In this document: in pieces, positions 61,039 to 64,000 of the stretch | Layout of the letters: each line of letters begins with the position of its first letter | Numbering within the stretch: position 1 is the first letter of the stretch | Assembly (NCBI RefSeq): GCF_003797125.1 | Contig: NZ_RKKE01000007.1 | Span: 182,722 to 246,721, forward strand | DNA from: Shewanella frigidimarina | GTDB lineage: Bacteria; Pseudomonadota; Gammaproteobacteria; Enterobacterales; Shewanellaceae | DNA: 64,000 nt | Direction: 5' to 3' | Notes under the pieces: generated by a model | Told to the model about the DNA's origin: nothing | Databases searched by the model: none | What the model saw: the letters and a program-made list of their open reading frames with translations, nothing else | Translations under genes and position numbers: made by a program

Positions 61039-64000
61039 CTAAGATATCCATTTTAAAGGTATAGAGTTTGCGAACAATTGTTTTATATCACTTGAGGAAA
61101 GCTCTTCATCTTGATCTAAGTCGTTTAGCGCCAGATTGCCATTAATTAGCCTATCGACCTTCTCCCAGCTTTGTAGTCTTGAAAGCATAAGTTGGGTCAT
61201 TTGATTACCAACAATGAGTTGCTGTTCTTCAGATAAGGAGACGAACTGTGGGCGAATACCGTTGTTAAGTAGCATTCTATCCAGCGACTGGCTTCGCCTT
61301 GTCACGGCTAATTCGTCGCTACAGCTATGAAATAGTTCGGCATTCTCACAAACCTCTGATAATTGCTGAAAGCCACTGACCTCATCAAACTCAAAGCTAA
61401 TTTCAATTTCATGTGGGACTATTAGCTGCAGCTTACTGTCGTCAGTATTATGCTGTTGATTTATAATTTTTTTGCAGCCGTGAAGATGTTTGTTAATGGC
61501 GTTCATATCAGACATATATAAATCCATTTTTTTAGCCCTAGTCTCGATTTCAGAGTTGAGTTTTCGCCTGTGTGATTGAAGCTGTTGTTTTTCAGTTTCT
61601 AACGTTTTTTGGTCGGTTATCTTGAAATCTCGCTGATACACCTGATGGGAAATGACTTCAATTTTTGTGATGGTTTCATTTAACTGATTCTCTAATGCTA
61701 TATATCGATGTGACTGGGTATTAACTGCTAAACTCACTTCATTAAAAAGTGCCGCAAGCCCCATCATAAACGCTGGTCCTGTGATAAAAAATCGACATTT
61801 TATGCAATTTTGCTCTCCAAGGTAACCTGCTGTTACTGGGTGATAAATGTTAGTTTTCATTACAACTGGTGCTCCACCCTCACAACAGAAGGCTCCACCA
61901 ACCGGACAAATACCAAAATCTTTGAATAGATAACTAGATGCGGGTCGACCGTTATTTAATGACTGTAAGAAGTCTGAGTTATTAGCAAATAGTTGTTGCT
62001 TGCACTCTTCAATTCGCTGCTGTTCTACAAAGCTTCTTAATGTCTCTGCACCTTTGTTTAAAGCCTGCTTTTCACCAAGTTGCATCCGATCTCTAATATT
62101 TATTCCTGTTTTATCACTTTTTAAATAGTAAATAGCCATAACAATAGATGAATGCCCGACGAGCTTCATTATGATCTCAATTGGCATGCCAAACTCATAA
62201 GCGTAAGCGTTTATTAAGCTAACACGCATAGAGTGAGGCGTATATTCAGACTTAAAATGAGACAACGTGATACTCTGTTGTAGCTCTAGTTTTTGGTGAC
62301 ATTCATTGAAAGTTTGCCCTGCATAAGTAGCGGAGGCTAATTGATCTTTAGATGAGAAAAAAAGTGCAGCTGCAAGCCTGAAGGCTAAGCGACCTCCAAA
62401 GGTGCCGGGCTCTTTTTCTCGATAATCTCTAAATAGAAAACAGTTAATTCCTTTCTGTTTTCTCTGGATTTCATTTAAGTTTGTTCTGTCGCATTCTAAC
62501 CATTGGGTTGGTCGTTCAATCGGGTTGTAATTTTCTTGCCACTTTCTTAGTTTTATTAGCCAATAAGCAAGCTCCTGAGGCATGAATGGTATGGCATAAC
62601 CTTGGCCATTAAAATGGGTTTTATTTGAGGTGTAGTAAACGCCAAAATCATTATCTTTTGTTTTACTGATCATTCCTTGTCGGAGAGTAGAACCAGCTAA
62701 TTTATTTTTGTTACGTTTCCAAACTAGTTTGCCATTTTTAATCTCTGCTATTTCAGAATCAGCTTCGCCGGAGTCGCAATATACTATCTGCCTACCTCTT
62801 GCAGGAAGCTGCATCAATGCATAGGTATATACCCAATAAATGGGGAGCCAAAGGTAAGTTTTTCCTCCTTCAGTTTTAGTAACACAATCTGGATCATTCT
62901 TATTAATAAGAGACAGATCGTCAATTATTACCCAATCAGCAGAGAATCGATGAAGATAAGCAAGATCTGAAAAACTGGTGTTTTTTGCCATTGAATCGTG
63001 AGGCAATATCCACTCTCGGGCACTTTTTACAAATTGATAAGGTAAGGCAAGTTTATTAGTCTCATTCATCGATTGTGGAGCTTGCTCACCGTCGAAACTG
63101 ATATGAGAAAATGGGTTCTTTGCTCCTTTAATTCTAGATACTTCTCCAGTTTCAGAATCTTCAATCGTCAAGAAGTTAACAATAATCCAATCTAGAAATT
63201 CATTTATTGAGTAGAGCCATTTTTTCTTACGAATTACCGTCACTTCCTCAAAAAGTGAAAGCATGGACTGAATATTGGTTTTCCCACGTGTGAGGTATTC
63301 TACCGGTGAGGTTTCGAATCCATTGGGTTCAATATATTCACGGACAAATTCACACAAGTCTTTAGCTTTTGTGTTGGAGCCTTTCGCAGACTTTAAGAAC
63401 TCAGTTATTGAGTCAGCCCACTTTTTCCATTCAGGAGTATAGTACTTAACCTGATAGGGTCTAGGTGTTCCAAAAAAGTCATACGTGTTACTCCAACCGC
63501 TGTTTTTATAGAGTTCTATTGGGGATGCTGGGATATGGGGATCATTTAACTTGGCCCGCATAATTCTATAATCACCGAGAGTAAGGCATTTGTGCCTTAT
63601 CACTATTTCTCGTAGATCGTGGTAAATGTATGGCTGTGGGATATCTAATAGATCATACCAATCTATCCAGTCCTTAAACTTTCTATCTGGGTGAGCTGGC
63701 AATTGTTTGTATTGCTTTCGTATCTGCTTATATTGTTGAGAGCCTTTGATGCCAAGAGCTTTACAGGCTTGTTTTAAACATTCGATTTTCTCTATGTTTT
63801 CCGGTAATAAGAATGTTGCCCAGTTTTGCCATTCGTTAGCATAGACTTCATTCGGGTTACTCGGTAAGCATGAGTCTTCACGGTAGCGCTGTTGGTATTG
63901 GCTACTTGATGATATGGCTAATGCTTGTGTGGCTTGCTGGGCTTCGGTGAGGGTGGAATAAAACTTATTACTTGTGTTCAGAAATGTTGGCCAGTTTTGC
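61039..64000 (-). CDS. Large tyrosine recombinase, GmtZ/VPA1269-like (5' end beyond the window)
   Basis: At least 987 codons; the frame is open up to base 64000 and the real start lies outside. The first 200 visible residues contain about four repeats built around W-x-x-(W/F)-xx-L (NWPTFL, EWQNWATFL, DWIDWYDLL), likely DNA-binding. The catalytic part has QLPARGRQIVYCDSGEAD, HSMRVSLINAYAYEFGMP (His-x-x-Arg) and LVGHSSIVMAIYYLK (His, Tyr). A Cys cluster (CPVGGAFCCEGG, NCIKCRFFITGPAFM) and a long coiled coil follow. This matches the VPA1269/GmtZ integrases, from memory. Together with gmtX behind it, it should drive movement of this island. The TTG at 63702 is internal. Confidence 0.78.
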   Translation of the reverse strand, partial: QNWPTFLNTSNKFYSTLTEAQQATQALAISSSSQYQQRYREDSCLPSNPNEVYANEWQNWATFLLPENIEKIECLKQACKALGIKGSQQYKQIRKQYKQLPAHPDRKFKDWIDWYDLLDIPQPYIYHDLREIVIRHKCLTLGDYRIMRAKLNDPHIPASPIELYKNSGWSNTYDFFGTPRPYQVKYYTPEWKKWADSITEFLKSAKGSNTKAKDLCEFVREYIEPNGFETSPVEYLTRGKTNIQSMLSLFEEVTVIRKKKWLYSINEFLDWIIVNFLTIEDSETGEVSRIKGAKNPFSHISFDGEQAPQSMNETNKLALPYQFVKSAREWILPHDSMAKNTSFSDLAYLHRFSADWVIIDDLSLINKNDPDCVTKTEGGKTYLWLPIYWVYTYALMQLPARGRQIVYCDSGEADSEIAEIKNGKLVWKRNKNKLAGSTLRQGMISKTKDNDFGVYYTSNKTHFNGQGYAIPFMPQELAYWLIKLRKWQENYNPIERPTQWLECDRTNLNEIQRKQKGINCFLFRDYREKEPGTFGGRLAFRLAAALFFSSKDQLASATYAGQTFNECHQKLELQQSITLSHFKSEYTPHSMRVSLINAYAYEFGMPIEIIMKLVGHSSIVMAIYYLKSDKTGINIRDRMQLGEKQALNKGAETLRSFVEQQRIEECKQQLFANNSDFLQSLNNGRPASSYLFKDFGICPVGGAFCCEGGAPVVMKTNIYHPVTAGYLGEQNCIKCRFFITGPAFMMGLAALFNEVSLAVNTQSHRYIALENQLNETITKIEVISHQVYQRDFKITDQKTLETEKQQLQSHRRKLNSEIETRAKKMDLYMSDMNAINKHLHGCKKIINQQHNTDDSKLQLIVPHEIEISFEFDEVSGFQQLSEVCENAELFHSCSDELAVTRRSQSLDRMLLNNGIRPQFVSLSEEQQLIVGNQMTQLMLSRLQSWEKVDRLINGNLALNDLDQDEELSSSDIKQLFANSIPLKWIS

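Noticed and set aside
34027..64000. CRISPR array among the island repeats
   Set aside because: Repeats found are palindromes, attC sites or pairs; no regularly spaced repeat-spacer series and no cas gene were seen.

Overview
The window comes from a gammaproteobacterium, most likely Shewanella. The pointers are a plsB-lexA-sulA block beside an aa3/caa3 cytochrome oxidase cluster, a nfuA-comF-bioH neighbourhood, and several proteins that read like Shewanella orthologues from memory. No search was possible, so the genus is an inference. The DNA falls into two halves: an ordered chromosomal backbone (1 to about 34.0 kb) and a mobile, gene-poor and repeat-rich island (about 34.0 kb to the right edge, continuing outside the window).

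Backbone: the 3' end of a CusA-type heavy-metal RND pump, a small lipoprotein/membrane protein pair, a two-domain VOC protein, an aromatic amino acid permease translationally coupled to plsB, then lexA (double LexA box over its own promoter) coupled to sulA. From 7.5 to 16.3 kb lies a complete cytochrome c oxidase operon: coxB with two tandem cytochrome c domains, coxA, ctaG, ctaE, surf1, a Sco-like thioredoxin-fold protein, ctaA, ctaB and sco. A polysaccharide deacetylase, a MATE exporter, a secreted or periplasmic S9 peptidase, an FKBP isomerase, nfuA, comF/gntX, bioH, an alkaline-phosphatase-fold membrane phosphotransferase and an envelope-modification group follow. That group is eptA-dgkA plus a response regulator/histidine kinase pair. 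The half ends with tex and the start of greB.

Island: native greB is cut after codon 47 at about 34,021 and foreign DNA begins. A different, complete greB lies inverted at 59.9-60.4 kb, directly behind two genes resembling the gamma-mobile-trio (GMT) mobility module: a gmtX-like gene and a very large tyrosine recombinase that runs off the right edge. The simplest reading is a GMT-type island that integrated into greB and brought its own greB. Its cargo starts with a Detocs-type two-component antiphage system (dtcA, dtcB, dtcC with a receiver plus nucleoside-phosphorylase-fold effector), followed by a two-helix membrane protein resembling SLATT/DUF4231 and a possible out-of-frame small ORF. 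Next come a RAYT pseudogene, a 2276-residue secreted SpvB/RHS polymorphic toxin with a probable nuclease tail and an adjacent immunity gene, a superfamily 2 helicase/coiled-coil/XRE module with a decayed second helicase copy, and an integrase-less run of integron cassettes. The cassettes are recognised by attC hairpins, all pointing leftwards. One encodes an Abi_C-like abortive infection protein. An IS91-family element with its own tyrosine recombinase interrupts the array. Small hypothetical and broken genes fill the rest.

The most notable points are the greB disruption with an internal replacement copy, the Detocs operon with its SLATT-like neighbour, and the accumulation of several unrelated conflict systems in one island. 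No tRNA, rRNA or CRISPR array was seen.
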